DNA of 64,000 nucleotides from Pusillimonas sp. T7-7 (GTDB lineage Bacteria; Pseudomonadota; Gammaproteobacteria; Burkholderiales; Burkholderiaceae_B): the NCBI RefSeq assembly GCF_000209655.1, contig NC_015458.1, positions 868,001 to 932,000 on the forward strand, given 5' to 3'. Positions 20,089 through 28,838 of the stretch are shown here, piece by piece. Position numbers and translations under genes: made by a program. Below the pieces are notes generated by a model that worked only from the letters and a program-made list of their open reading frames with translations, was not told where the DNA came from and did no database searches. Every line of letters starts with the position of its first letter. Positions within the stretch are counted from its first letter, which is position 1.

Positions 20089-21082
20089 ACTCGTCGTTTC
20101 CGGGTCGACCCAGCGTAATCCGGCCCGTCTCGGCCAGCTTCCGGGCTATCAGCAGTATGTTTTTCTGTTCTTCTTCGACCTTGGACATGCGCACGGGGCC
20201 TTGCGCCTCCAGGTCGTCGCGCAGCATTTCCGCCGCGCGGTTGGACATGTTCTTGAAAAACTTGACGCGCAGCTCTTCGGGTACGCCCTTGAGTGCAATG
20301 GTGAGCGAGGCGGTGTCGATTTCCTTGAGTATCATCTGGATGGCGCCGTCTTCCACGTCGGCCAGGTTCTCGAATACGAACATCTCGTCCACGATGCGTT
20401 GCGCCAGGTCCGGGTCCAGCTCGCGCAGGCTCGCCACCACGGCGTCTTCTTCGGTCGAGTTCATCAGGTTCAGAATTTCGGCGGCGGTGCGCACGCCACC
20501 CATCTTGCTGCGCTTGGCGCCCTGGCCGGACAGCATGTCGTTGAGCACATCGGTCAGCTCCACCAGGGCTGCGGGCTGGACGCCGCCAAACGTGGCGATG
20601 CGCAGCATGACGTCGTTGCGCAGGCGTTCGTTCAACAAAGCCAGTACCGAGGAAGCGCGGTCGCGTTCCAGGTGGACCAGTATAGTGGCGATGATTTGCG
20701 GATGCTCCTGGCTGATCAGCTCGGCCACGCTGTTCGGGTCGAGCCAGTTAAGTGCATCGATACCGTTGCCGCTGTCGCCGGCTTCCAGGATGTCTTCGAT
20801 CAGGCCGGCGGCGCGGTCGGTGCCCAGCGCCTTGGTGAGCACAGAGCGTATATAGTCGTCAGACCCCAGCGTGACCGCCATGAACTGGTCGGCTTCCTGG
20901 CGGAATTCCTCCAGCACCTGATCGACGTCGGCGCGCGTGATCTGCTTGAGATTGGCCATGGCGCCGCCGATTTGCTGCACTTCGCGCGCCGACAGGTATT
21001 TGAAGACTTCGCCTGCGGCGTCCTCGCCCAGCGACATCACCAGGACGGCGCAGCGATCCAAATTAGACTCAGCGATTGCCAT
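20081..21082 (-). CDS. fliG: Flagellar motor switch protein FliG
   Basis: This 333-residue protein has three armadillo-like domains. The ATG at 21082 is chosen because MAIAESNLDRCAVLVMSLGEDAAG matches known FliG starts; an upstream frame extension lies inside fliF. The EHPQ motif is in LISQEHPQIIATILVHL, and the torque-generating C-terminal domain contains the conserved charged helix after MFVFENLADVEDGAIQMIL. It overlaps the end of fliF by 14 bases. Confidence 0.97.
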   Translation of the reverse strand: MAIAESNLDRCAVLVMSLGEDAAGEVFKYLSAREVQQIGGAMANLKQITRADVDQVLEEFRQEADQFMAVTLGSDDYIRSVLTKALGTDRAAGLIEDILEAGDSGNGIDALNWLDPNSVAELISQEHPQIIATILVHLERDRASSVLALLNERLRNDVMLRIATFGGVQPAALVELTDVLNDMLSGQGAKRSKMGGVRTAAEILNLMNSTEEDAVVASLRELDPDLAQRIVDEMFVFENLADVEDGAIQMILKEIDTASLTIALKGVPEELRVKFFKNMSNRAAEMLRDDLEAQGPVRMSKVEEEQKNILLIARKLAETGRITLGRPGNDEYV

Positions 21083-22760
21083 CTTTATTTTCCATCCAGG
21101 AGCGCAGCACCATGGCGACTGCGCGGGGGTCTTTTTCCGCCATCGCACGGGCGGTGGCCATATTTTCTTCATAGCGGGTCATTTCAGACGCACGGCGCTC
21201 GGCCGCCGCTATCGCTTCACGGTTCTTGTCCTCTTCGTCGGCCAAGGCCTGGCGCTGGGCTTTGCTGGCTTCGTTGTCGGCCAGAAGGGGCTTGATGATC
21301 AGGCGCCAGACCAGAAGCAGGGCCACGCCTGCCAGCACATACTGCAGCAGCTGCATGGCGTATTCCAGGTAGATCGGGTTTTGCCATATCGGCGCCGCCG
21401 CCGGTGTGTCGTCGCTGAACTGGCTGTTGACGACGCTTAGCGTGTCGCCGCGTGCGGGCGAATATCCCATTGCCTGCTTGACCAGATCATTCAGCTTGGC
21501 CAGCTCTTCTTCCGGCAGGGGTGTGGCCTTGCCGTCGACGTCGCGGTAGTTCACTACGACCGCCGCAGACAGCCGGCGTAGCGAGCCCACCGGGTCCTTC
21601 ACGTGAGTGATGCTGCGGTCGACTTCGTAGTTGATGGTGGCGTCGCTCCGGCTGTTGCCAGTTCCTTGTTGCAGGTTTTCGCCGCCTGCGAGCACATTGC
21701 CGTTTGGATTCTGCGCGGCATCGGGCGCAGCATCGGGCGCCGCGTTGGGGTCATTGGGATTGGCGGCGCCCGGCGCGGGCGGCGTCACGATGGGCGCCAC
21801 TGCGTTCAATGGCGGCTGGTTGGTCAACGCGCCGGGTATGCCCTCCGGCGGCAAGACATTGTGCTGTACCGACGAACTGGTTTGCTCGCTGCGCACCGCC
21901 GCCTCGCCGGGCTTCTGGTTGGGTCGATAGACTTCCGATGTTTGCTCGCGCTGCGCGAAATCCACGTCGGCGCTCACCTGGGCGCGCACGTTGCCAGGCC
22001 CCACCAGCGGCGTGATCAAGGTAAGAATGCGCTGCACCGTACGTTGTTCGATGTCGTTGATCAGATTGCGACGGGTGCCGTCGGCGCCCGCTTCGCCGTT
22101 CAGATTGGTGAGCAGTCGGCCATTCTGGTCAACCACCGATACCTTGTCGGCGCTCAGATGGGGGACGCTTGAAGAGACCAGCCAGGTAATCGCCGCGACC
22201 TGGGCGTCGCTCAGGCTGCGGCCCGGGTACAGAGTCAGCAACACCGAGGCCGTGGGCGGCTGGCGGTCGCGCACGAACAGCGACTCGCGCGGGATGGCCA
22301 GGTGCACCCGAGCGCTCTGTACGGCATGCATCGACTGTATGGAACTGACCAGTTCGCCTTCCAGGGCGCGCTGATAATTGATCTGTTCGGTGAACTGGCT
22401 GGCGCCGAAGCGGGTTTGATCCAATAGTTCGAAACCGGTTTCGCCGCCGCGCGGCAAGCCTTGCTGCGCCAGTTGCAACCTGACCTCATGCACCTTGTTG
22501 CGCGGCACGAGTATGGCGTTGCCCGTGCTGGACAACTGATAGGGAATGTTCTGTTGCGTCAGCGCCGCCACGATGGCGCCGCCGTCTCGATCTTCCAGGT
22601 TGGAGAACAGCACGCCATAGTCGGGCGTGCGCGCCCACATGAGCAGCACGACGATTACGGCTACGACGGCCGCCGCCGCGGCCAGCAGGACAGGCTTGGG
22701 CAAAGCACCCGCCTTGGCCAGCATGGGATATCGGGCCAGCAACTGCGCGGAAGCGGTCAT
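21069..22760 (-). CDS. fliF: Flagellar MS-ring protein FliF
   Basis: This 563-residue protein forms the inner-membrane MS ring. The ATG at 22760 is preferred over an extended frame because it gives a normal start of about 20 residues before the first membrane helix (residues 22-43). A second membrane helix lies near residues 440-462 (LLQYVLAGVALLLVWRLII), and the FliG-binding tail follows. The ring-building motifs YQLSSTGNAILVPRNKVHEVRLQLA and the VHLAIPRESLFVRD stretch are typical. It heads the minus-strand operon. Confidence 0.96.
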   Translation of the reverse strand: MTASAQLLARYPMLAKAGALPKPVLLAAAAAVVAVIVVLLMWARTPDYGVLFSNLEDRDGGAIVAALTQQNIPYQLSSTGNAILVPRNKVHEVRLQLAQQGLPRGGETGFELLDQTRFGASQFTEQINYQRALEGELVSSIQSMHAVQSARVHLAIPRESLFVRDRQPPTASVLLTLYPGRSLSDAQVAAITWLVSSSVPHLSADKVSVVDQNGRLLTNLNGEAGADGTRRNLINDIEQRTVQRILTLITPLVGPGNVRAQVSADVDFAQREQTSEVYRPNQKPGEAAVRSEQTSSSVQHNVLPPEGIPGALTNQPPLNAVAPIVTPPAPGAANPNDPNAAPDAAPDAAQNPNGNVLAGGENLQQGTGNSRSDATINYEVDRSITHVKDPVGSLRRLSAAVVVNYRDVDGKATPLPEEELAKLNDLVKQAMGYSPARGDTLSVVNSQFSDDTPAAAPIWQNPIYLEYAMQLLQYVLAGVALLLVWRLIIKPLLADNEASKAQRQALADEEDKNREAIAAAERRASEMTRYEENMATARAMAEKDPRAVAMVLRSWMENKDGNR

Positions 22761-23105
22761 CGACGGCCTCGGGTATTGCTGACGGGATAGGTCGTTGAAG
22801 ACTTCAGGCCGTGGATGGGCAAGGTGTGCATGCGACAGGACAAAGGTAGAAGAGCTTGAATTATGGCCCGGAAGGCAGCGCCGCCAAGCGTCGAAAAACA
22901 CTGCTTTTGGGCTTCATTTAGCTTTTATGGACGGCAACAGGCCGGGCAGGCCATGGGACTATAGCCTTGGCATGCCGTACCGCTATCAATGGAAAAGGCG
23001 GTGAATTTGACGCTTGATGGACCACTTGCCCGGCGCCTATCTTGAGTACATTAGGCTACCCCGAACCGGAAAGATTGCCGGGTCACCGCTTCTGTACCTA
23101 TTGAT
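22761..23105. promoter_or_regulatory. Divergent fliF / fliE intergenic region (345 bases)
   Basis: No gene was found in this 345-base gap. It must contain start signals for both the fliF operon (minus) and fliE (plus), which are early or middle genes. No sigma-28 consensus was seen, as expected for class II genes. One stretch near 22968-22984 begins TTGGCATG, resembling a sigma-54 -24 element, but the -12 part is absent. fliE has no clear Shine-Dalgarno sequence. FlhDC sites could not be judged by eye. Confidence 0.4.
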
Positions 23106-23438
23106 ATGGCCATACAAAACTTGTCCGCAATCGAAAACATGCTGGCGCAGATGCGCGCCGTCGCCCAGGCGGCATCGTCGTCGCCCGGTGCCGGCAGCAG
23201 CGTCGAGCCCAGCACGGGCGGCTTTGCCGCAGAACTGGCCCGCTCGCTGGAGCGCGTGTCGACCTTGCAGAATGAGTCGGCGGCCCAGGCCCGCGCTTTT
23301 CAAATAGGCGAGGCCGATGTGTCGCTGAACGATGTCATGATAGACATGCAAAAGGCCAGCATCGCCTTTCAGGCCACGGTGCAGGTACGCAACCGCTTGG
23401 TGGCGGCGTATCAAGAAATCGCCAGCATGCCGGTGTAG
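23106..23438 (+). CDS. fliE: Flagellar hook-basal body complex protein FliE
   Basis: This 110-residue MS ring-rod junction protein contains ALARSLERVSTLQNESAAQARAF-like helices and the conserved C-terminal segment VSLNDVMIDMQKASIAFQAT followed by VQVRNRLVAAYQEI, which identifies FliE. It is divergent from fliF and stands alone on the plus strand, with the next plus-strand flagellar gene (fliA) 4.6 kb away. Confidence 0.95.
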   Translation: MAIQNLSAIENMLAQMRAVAQAASSSPGAGSSVEPSTGGFAAELARSLERVSTLQNESAAQARAFQIGEADVSLNDVMIDMQKASIAFQATVQVRNRLVAAYQEIASMPV

Positions 23439-23466
23439 TGGTTGGCTCGCCATGCGCGTGCCAATC

Positions 23467-23504
23467 AGCGGGAAACGCTAGGCGGTAAAGTTTTCCCGCT
23501 TTTC
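23467..23504 (+). terminator. Hairpin between convergent fliE and the flhB-like gene
   Basis: AGCGGGAAA at 23467-23475 is an exact reverse complement of TTTCCCGCT at 23492-23500, with TTTT following at 23501-23504. The right arm lies inside the last codons of the minus-strand gene. A 9-bp stem with a 16-base loop and a short T-run makes a moderate terminator for fliE. Confidence 0.45.
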
Positions 23505-23777
23505 CCCCTCCAGTGCGTACAACCAGGCCAGCAGCTCGGCAATAGCCAGGTATAGCTCCGGCGGGATGTGCGCGTCCAGATCCACCTGCATCAGCAAACC
23601 CACAAGCTCCGGCGATTCATGCACGTGCAGACCATGCTCTTTGGCGCTGCGGATGATGTTCTCTGCCACGGTGCCATAGCCCTTGGCCACCACGCGCGGC
23701 GCGGCATCGTGCTTGTCGTAGGTGACGGCAACGGCGCTGGCGCGCCCGTCGTCCAAAGCATTGCGCGTGCCGCTCAT
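23478..23777 (-). CDS. Autonomous FlhB C-terminal-domain protein (FlhX-like)
   Basis: This 99-residue soluble protein matches the cytoplasmic C-terminal domain of FlhB/YscU export-switch proteins: AVAVTYDKHDAAPRVVAKGYG, ENIIRSAKEHGLHVHESPELVGLL and IPPELYLAIAELLAWLYAL. There are no membrane segments, and the NPTH autocleavage motif is absent from the expected place at the start of the domain. Such orphan domains are known in several bacteria and can partly substitute for the FlhB C-terminus. It overlaps the FliK-like gene upstream by 4 bases, so the two are made together. Confidence 0.88.
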   Translation of the reverse strand: MSGTRNALDDGRASAVAVTYDKHDAAPRVVAKGYGTVAENIIRSAKEHGLHVHESPELVGLLMQVDLDAHIPPELYLAIAELLAWLYALEGEKRENFTA

Positions 23778-25051
23778 GATGCTGCTCCGTCTGTAGCGGG
23801 CGCCGCGTCTTGTTGTGACTCTTGTTGTGCGATGGACAGCTGGCTTAGCTGCAGGCCTTGAGCGGCATAGCGGCTGCGCAGGGCTTCGGCGTGCGTATCC
23901 AGCAGCTCGGCCGATTGCGGCGACACCAGATGCATCACCAATTGCTTGCCTGCCAGGTTAAGGCGCGCCTGAACCTGGCCCAGGCCAGGCAGGTTCAGGG
24001 TAAGGCGGGTTGCCCAGTGGCCGGCGGCGTCGGCGGCGTTCTCGTCCTGAGGCTCGCGGCGGCTGATCTCCCAATCCATCTCGGCGCCCGGCCAGGCTTC
24101 GCCATGCCAATTGAAGGATTGGTTGGCCAGCACTTCCAGTTGCTGGCGCACCAATGTGTGCGCTTGCGGGTCCAGGCCGGGGATGTGGGCGGGCTGCGCC
24201 AGCGCCGCATTGCTTGCGGCGCTGGCGGCGGGAAGCGGTGCAGTCGAGCTGGATTCGGCGCCGCGTGCGGTGGCTGGAGCGGTGTTTGCGGCATCACCGG
24301 CATCAGCAGCGGCGGGCGTGCCGGCGGATGCTGCGGGCGCCGCAGGATTGGGGGATGGGGCCCCGGTAGGGCGGCCAATTTGCGCCTGGGGTTCCTGCAT
24401 CAATTGCGCCAGGCTGAGTTTGCCGAAAGTCAGGCCCGCCAGATGAGCTTCATAAAACATACCGCTGCCTTGTACCGCTTGCGACAGGGCGGCGGCCAGT
24501 TGCGTAGGCAACGGGGTACTGTTTTGAGGCGTGGCGCTGGTTGTAGCGGTGGCGGTTGTAGCCGTTGCAGTGGCGCCGCCGCGGGCCGTGGCTATTGTAT
24601 CGCCGCGGCCGCTTGCTTCCGGCGGCGCATTCGGGTTCAGTAAAGGCAGCCGCCCTTGCACCGAGGGGCCCAGGTCGGGGTAGCCGGCCAGCAAGGCCAG
24701 TATGGTTTTGGCGGCATGGCCCAGTGTGGTCGGCGCCGACGGCGTGCTGGCCGTGTTGGGCGCATCGCGGGCGAGCAGCAGGGCGGCGCTGCGCGCCTCC
24801 AGCCGGGCTTTGTCGACCGCATTGCGAGCATTCTGCTCGGTCTGTGCGGTGGCACGGTCAACGACATCTCGCGGATGGCGCAAGGTTTCATTGCGGGCGC
24901 CTTCGGCGCGTTCCGCGTTGGCGGCCTGGGCCACCGCATCGGGCCGGGCGCCGGTGACCAGATTGGCTTGTTGGGAAAGCGTGACGCCCAGAACGGCGTC
25001 CAGGCGTTGCACCAATAGGGTGCCCAGGGGAGAGGGCCCGCCTATGCTCAT
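23774..25051 (-). CDS. Second FliK-like hook-length-control domain protein
   Basis: This 425-residue protein has a long alanine-, threonine- and proline-rich middle (about residues 130-300) and a C-terminal region ATRLTLNLPGLGQVQARLNLAGKQLVMHLVSPQSAELLDTH-type that matches the FliK C-terminal domain in layout. It is distinct from fliK at 16087-17397. The start overlaps fliT by 4 bases and the end overlaps the FlhB-C-domain gene by 4 bases. FliK and FlhB-C partners work together in the substrate switch, so the pair probably acts on export specificity. The role is inferred. Confidence 0.8.
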   Translation of the reverse strand: MSIGGPSPLGTLLVQRLDAVLGVTLSQQANLVTGARPDAVAQAANAERAEGARNETLRHPRDVVDRATAQTEQNARNAVDKARLEARSAALLLARDAPNTASTPSAPTTLGHAAKTILALLAGYPDLGPSVQGRLPLLNPNAPPEASGRGDTIATARGGATATATTATATTSATPQNSTPLPTQLAAALSQAVQGSGMFYEAHLAGLTFGKLSLAQLMQEPQAQIGRPTGAPSPNPAAPAASAGTPAAADAGDAANTAPATARGAESSSTAPLPAASAASNAALAQPAHIPGLDPQAHTLVRQQLEVLANQSFNWHGEAWPGAEMDWEISRREPQDENAADAAGHWATRLTLNLPGLGQVQARLNLAGKQLVMHLVSPQSAELLDTHAEALRSRYAAQGLQLSQLSIAQQESQQDAAPATDGAAS

Positions 25052-25380
25052 TGTTTGAGCGACGGTGCGCAGTAGGCCTGTAATACCGTATGCTGGCGCC
25101 GGATGTCGCCCAGCAGCTTGCCCAGGCGGTTAAGTTCGGGTGAGACCAACTGCCGAATATTGGCGTCGTCGTCGAGGATGCGGACCAGCAGCTTGCGCTG
25201 CGTGGCGCGTTCTTCTTTGCCCAGTTCGCCCATGTTGCGCAAGGCGCCTACGGCCTCTTGATATTGCGAGCCCAGCGTAACGACGTCGTCCCAGACGCCG
25301 GCGCGTGCTTGTTCCAGCATGCGGCTGGTGATTGCCGCAATGGCCTCGTACTGCCGCAAGGTGGTTGACGATTGGCTCAT
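25048..25380 (-). CDS. fliT: Flagellar export chaperone FliT
   Basis: This 110-residue all-helical protein starts at the ATG at 25380 (MSQSSTTLRQYEAIAAITSRML); the frame is open upstream, but that part is AT-rich and unlike the gene. FliT is the chaperone for the cap protein FliD and in enteric bacteria also antagonises FlhDC. Family conservation is weak, so the call leans on size, helix content (RKLLVRILDDDANIRQLVSPE) and position after fliS. Confidence 0.85.
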   Translation of the reverse strand: MSQSSTTLRQYEAIAAITSRMLEQARAGVWDDVVTLGSQYQEAVGALRNMGELGKEERATQRKLLVRILDDDANIRQLVSPELNRLGKLLGDIRRQHTVLQAYCAPSLKQ

Positions 25381-25449
25381 GATGAAGTCACTTGACGGTG
25401 AGACGGATAGAAACGTGTCGTTGAACAAAAATATCTCTAGTATCAAGTT

Positions 25450-25479
25450 ATTATATGCAATTGCAAGCAAATGTGTCGG
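25450..25479 (-). promoter_or_regulatory. Possible sigma-70 promoter before fliT
   Basis: Read on the minus strand, CCGACA (25474-25479) is followed after 18 bases by a perfect TATAAT (25450-25455). It lies in a 132-base AT-rich gap between fliS and fliT. This would give fliT and the two genes after it expression independent of fliDS. The -35 match is only four of six. Confidence 0.35.
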
Positions 25480-25512
25480 AAAAATTTTCTGCACACGATC
25501 GCAGTGTGACAT

Positions 25513-25947
25513 TCAGCCAGCCGCCGCTTCCATCGGCAGCGGGTCAACGGCTTCGCGCCAGGCGGTGGCAATATCCACCAGCAGGCGCTCGGCCAGGTCC
25601 AGTTTGCTCATGTCGGCGTGCAAGTTGGCCAGCAGCAGGTTGCGGATGATCAGGTCGTAGGTGGCCACCAGGTTCTTGGCCAACTCACCGCCCGACTCTT
25701 GATCGACACTGGCTTTCAGGCCCGAATCAACGATGTCGATGGCTTTCGATATCGCCATGCCGCGACTTTCGATGTTGCCGTTCTGCATATGCAGGCGCGC
25801 CTTCATGATGGCGGCGCGGGCGCCGTCAAAAAGCAGGGTGATCAGGCGCTGGGGGCTGGCGCTGAGCACTTCGGTTTCCAGGCCTACATTCGCATAGGCT
25901 TGTATGGAATGCTGGCGCCGTGCGCCGCGTAGGGGTGCGTAGCTCAT
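25513..25947 (-). CDS. fliS: Flagellin export chaperone FliS
   Basis: This 144-residue helical chaperone binds the flagellin C-terminus and prevents premature polymerisation. YANVGLETEVLSASPQRLITLLFDGA is the standard FliS N-terminal pattern, and YDLIIRNLLLANLHADMSKLDLAERLL is the conserved later helix. It overlaps fliD by 4 bases (ATGA-type junction), so it is translated with the cap protein. Confidence 0.96.
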   Translation of the reverse strand: MSYAPLRGARRQHSIQAYANVGLETEVLSASPQRLITLLFDGARAAIMKARLHMQNGNIESRGMAISKAIDIVDSGLKASVDQESGGELAKNLVATYDLIIRNLLLANLHADMSKLDLAERLLVDIATAWREAVDPLPMEAAAG

Positions 25948-27359
25948 GCTTCCTTACCTATATTTCCCAGCATCGAAAGCTGTTGGGTCAGATAGCTGCT
26001 GATGGAATTCATTTGCGCCATCATGGAATCCAGTTGCGAGAACTGCTTGCGGTAGGTTTCCATCTTGATGTCGATGCGGTTGGACGTGGCTTCGTATTGA
26101 TCTTCCAGGTCTTTCAGCGTGTTGGTCATGCTGTCGGTGGCCGAACTGATCGTGCCGCCGCTTTTGACGAAATTGTCTGCTACCGAGCCCAACTTGACGC
26201 TCAGGCCGTTTTCGCCGGAAAACAATTTTTCCACATCGGCCATATTGTCTTTCAGCGCCGCCGCCAGCTTGTCGTTGTCGACTTTCAGATTGCCAGTTGT
26301 GGGGTCAGTGGTGATACCCATTTGCGAGAGGGTGCTTATGGCGTCGCCAGACCCCGCCACATTCAGCGCGTCGCGAATCTGGTTTTGCACCTTGCGCGCC
26401 AGGCTGTCGCCCGTCAGGGCGTTGCCGGTTTGGTTGTCGACGTTGTAGGACGTGAGCGTCTTGATGATGCCCTGCAGATTGTTGTAGGCGGTCACGAAAG
26501 TGTTGACCGCCTTCGAGGTCACGGAATCGTCGCGCGTGACGGACAGAGTCTGCGGCTTGGCGGTCTCGGTTTCCTTCAGCAGTGTCAGCGTAACGCCCTC
26601 TATTGCGTCTTCTATGGTGTTGGACTGGCTTTCGATGGCGATGCCGTTGATGCTGATCGCGGCGTTCTTGGCGGCCGTTTCAGTAAACGCGCCTGTGCCG
26701 GCCGCCTTGTCGTAACCCATCAGGCTTTGTACTTGGCTGACGTCGGTCGAAGGGTTGGCATCCGCCGCACTTACGGTAATGCTGGCGATGGCGGCGTCTT
26801 CGCCTGTGTTCTTGGCCGTCAACAACATGTAATGCTGCGGAGGGTCCTGGCCGTCGTTGACCAGCGTGGCGCTGACGCCCAGCCCGGACTTTTCATTGAT
26901 GGCCTTGACGATGCCTTCCATGCTGGTATCGGCCGCGTCCACGCTGAGCGTGGTGGTCGTGCCGTCTGCCAGCGTGAAGCTGATGTCGACCATTCCGGTC
27001 GCCAGTTGCGCATCGCGCGCCGCTTGCGGTGCGCTGGTCAGGCTTTGGGCGCTGGCCAAGGTGGTGACTTCAATGTTGTAGTTGCCCGCAATGGCCTTGG
27101 TGGATGCCGCAGCTGTGTAAGCTTCGCCCGCGACGCTGGTTTTCAGCGCGCCGAAGGTGTCGGCCTTGCCCAGCGCATCCGACGCGGTTTTGAGCGCTTC
27201 AATCGAGCTCTTGATGGTGCCGTAGCCCGATAAGCGGCTTTGCACCGAAGTGGCCCTGGATTCGATCAAGGCCAGCGACTGGTTCTCTGCAGTACGCAGT
27301 TGATCAAGCAACTCGTCAAGGGGCAGCCCTGAACCAACGCCGATAGATGAAATAGCCAT
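25944..27359 (-). CDS. fliD: Flagellar filament cap protein FliD (HAP2)
   Basis: This 471-residue cap protein has the N-terminal IGVGSGLPLDELLDQLRTAE motif and the C-terminal coiled-coil region LEDQYEATSNRIDIKMETYRKQF followed by LDSMMAQMNSISSYLTQQLSML. The middle is a threonine/alanine-rich variable domain. The final residues can be bound by FliT. A 104-base gap separates it from flaG; no sigma-28 site was recognised there, so it may share the flaG promoter. Confidence 0.96.
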   Translation of the reverse strand: MAISSIGVGSGLPLDELLDQLRTAENQSLALIESRATSVQSRLSGYGTIKSSIEALKTASDALGKADTFGALKTSVAGEAYTAAASTKAIAGNYNIEVTTLASAQSLTSAPQAARDAQLATGMVDISFTLADGTTTTLSVDAADTSMEGIVKAINEKSGLGVSATLVNDGQDPPQHYMLLTAKNTGEDAAIASITVSAADANPSTDVSQVQSLMGYDKAAGTGAFTETAAKNAAISINGIAIESQSNTIEDAIEGVTLTLLKETETAKPQTLSVTRDDSVTSKAVNTFVTAYNNLQGIIKTLTSYNVDNQTGNALTGDSLARKVQNQIRDALNVAGSGDAISTLSQMGITTDPTTGNLKVDNDKLAAALKDNMADVEKLFSGENGLSVKLGSVADNFVKSGGTISSATDSMTNTLKDLEDQYEATSNRIDIKMETYRKQFSQLDSMMAQMNSISSYLTQQLSMLGNIGKEA

Positions 27360-27463
27360 GTAAAACTCCCTGATATGGGGTATTGTCCTGCAAAGTATGC
27401 GAAGCCAATACGGATTGAAGCGGGGATTAGTATTGGTAGTTTGGCATTTACGCCGCGTCGGTC

Positions 27464-27856
27464 CTAGACTTTGGTATCAACATTACGGCCCTGCAGCTGT
27501 ACGATCATGCGTGCCACGCGGATGACGGCATCAGTAGGAATGGTGCGCAATACATCGCCCGTTTCGCTGTCGATAATCGACACCACCACGCGCTGCGCTT
27601 CGGGGTCCATATCAAAGCGCATGCCGGTGGACCAGGCTTCCATATTGCTGTTCAAGGCCTTCAAGGCCTCGCCCAGCGGGTCCATGCCTTCGGGTAGATC
27701 CTGCAGACGATGCCCGCTCGTGGCTGTGCCGCTATTCAGGGTCTGGTCTGCCCGCGTGACTTGCACGGCAGGTTCCGGCAAGGACGCGGGCCGCTCGATA
27801 TCGAGGGGCAGTGCGTAGGGTGCTGCGGCATGGCCTGCGGCGATAGGGTTCACCAT
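27464..27856 (-). CDS. flaG: FlaG family protein
   Basis: This 130-residue protein has the FlaG domain in its second half: EALKALNSNMEAWSTGMRFDMDPEA, then VVVSIIDSETGDVLRTIPTDAVIRVARMI. FlaG proteins are encoded next to fliD or flagellin and affect filament length. The first 55 residues are variable. A sigma-28 promoter lies about 50 bases upstream, so it is a late gene and probably leads the fliD operon. Confidence 0.92.
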   Translation of the reverse strand: MVNPIAAGHAAAPYALPLDIERPASLPEPAVQVTRADQTLNSGTATSGHRLQDLPEGMDPLGEALKALNSNMEAWSTGMRFDMDPEAQRVVVSIIDSETGDVLRTIPTDAVIRVARMIVQLQGRNVDTKV

Positions 27857-27907
27857 CTTTGTGGCTCCTGGTTGCGAATTGGGTGGGCGCGAACGCCTTA
27901 CGGCGTC

Positions 27908-27934
27908 TTAACGGCAGTTGCCGCATATTCTTTA
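27908..27934 (-). promoter_or_regulatory. Sigma-28 (FliA) promoter for flaG (and probably fliDST)
   Basis: On the minus strand TAAAGAAT (27927-27934) is followed by an 11-base spacer and GCCGTTAA (27908-27915). The -10 element is identical to those before flgK and fliC and differs by one base from the enteric consensus GCCGATAA. The flaG start codon is 51 bases downstream. The divergent fliA gene begins about 100 bases away. Confidence 0.85.
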
Positions 27935-28033
27935 ATTAAGCGAATAAGCAATAAATTGCCGGGCTGATCCTTCCAACGCCACCTTGCGAAGCGGGCCACA
28001 ATGACGCGATGATCGTCAGCCTATTTGTTTTAC

Positions 28034-28801
28034 ATGCCTAGCACCGAAGACCAGCTCGTTGGTCAATATGCTCCTTTGGTCCGCCGCCTGGCGCTGCAGC
28101 TTGTTGCCAAGCTCCCCGCCAGCGTAGAGGTGGACGACCTGATGCAGGCCGGCATGATGGGCCTGCTGGACGCCATACGGCGCTACCAACAAACCGCCGA
28201 CGCCCAGTTCGAAACCTATGCCGTCACCCGCATACGCGGCGCCATGCTGGACGAACTGCGCAGCCAGGACTGGCTGCCGCGCAGCGTGCGCAGCAAAACC
28301 CGCAATATCGAACAGGCCATCCATACGCTGACCCATCGTCTGTTGCGCGCACCCGCCGAATCGGAAATCGCCGAAGAAATGGGCGTGCCCCTGCCCGAGT
28401 ACCAACAATTGCTGGAAGAAGCGCGCGGCGTGCAAATATTGCATTATGAAGATCTGGCGGGGCAGGGTGAAGACGCGGGTTCCTCGCTGGACCGCAGCTC
28501 CGAAGATGAGAGCGCCACGCAGGCTGCCCATTGGTCCAACCCCCTGAATCAGCTGGTTTCCAAAGGCTTGCGCCGCGCCCTGGTGGAGGCCATCAAGGCC
28601 TTGCCAGAACGGGAGCAACTACTGCTGTCGCTGCAGTTTGAGCAGGACCTGAATCAGAAAGAGATAGGCTTGGTCATGGGTATTACCGAAGGGCGGGTGT
28701 CGCAATTGCGTTCACAGGCCGTCGCCCGTATACGGGCCGCACTGACGCACAGCGAATGGCACGAAAGCCCAGGCGAGGTTGGGTTGCACGCCTTGCTGTA
28801 G
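28034..28801 (+). CDS. fliA: Flagellar RNA polymerase sigma factor FliA (sigma-28)
   Basis: This 255-residue sigma factor directs late flagellar genes. Regions are seen in order: sigma-2 (LVEVDDLMQAGMMGLLDAIRRY-like, then FETYAVTRIRGAMLDELRSQDWLPRSVR, a FliA hallmark), sigma-3 (AESEIAEEMGVPLPEYQQLL) and sigma-4 (LPEREQLLLSLQFEQDLNQKEIGLVMGITEGRVSQLRSQA-type helix-turn-helix). The ATG at 28034 is preferred; a TTG three codons earlier is in frame. Three candidate FliA promoters lie in this window. The antisigma factor FlgM was not found here. Confidence 0.97.
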   Translation: MPSTEDQLVGQYAPLVRRLALQLVAKLPASVEVDDLMQAGMMGLLDAIRRYQQTADAQFETYAVTRIRGAMLDELRSQDWLPRSVRSKTRNIEQAIHTLTHRLLRAPAESEIAEEMGVPLPEYQQLLEEARGVQILHYEDLAGQGEDAGSSLDRSSEDESATQAAHWSNPLNQLVSKGLRRALVEAIKALPEREQLLLSLQFEQDLNQKEIGLVMGITEGRVSQLRSQAVARIRAALTHSEWHESPGEVGLHALL

Positions 28802-28838
28802 TGGCGTTGCGCAAAGTCAATAGCAACAGGATGCTCTG

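Noticed and set aside
22968..22984. Sigma-54-like -24 element (TTGGCATG) before fliE
   Set aside because: The -12 half (TTGC with a correct 5-base gap) is missing, and flagella of this group are usually not sigma-54 dependent.
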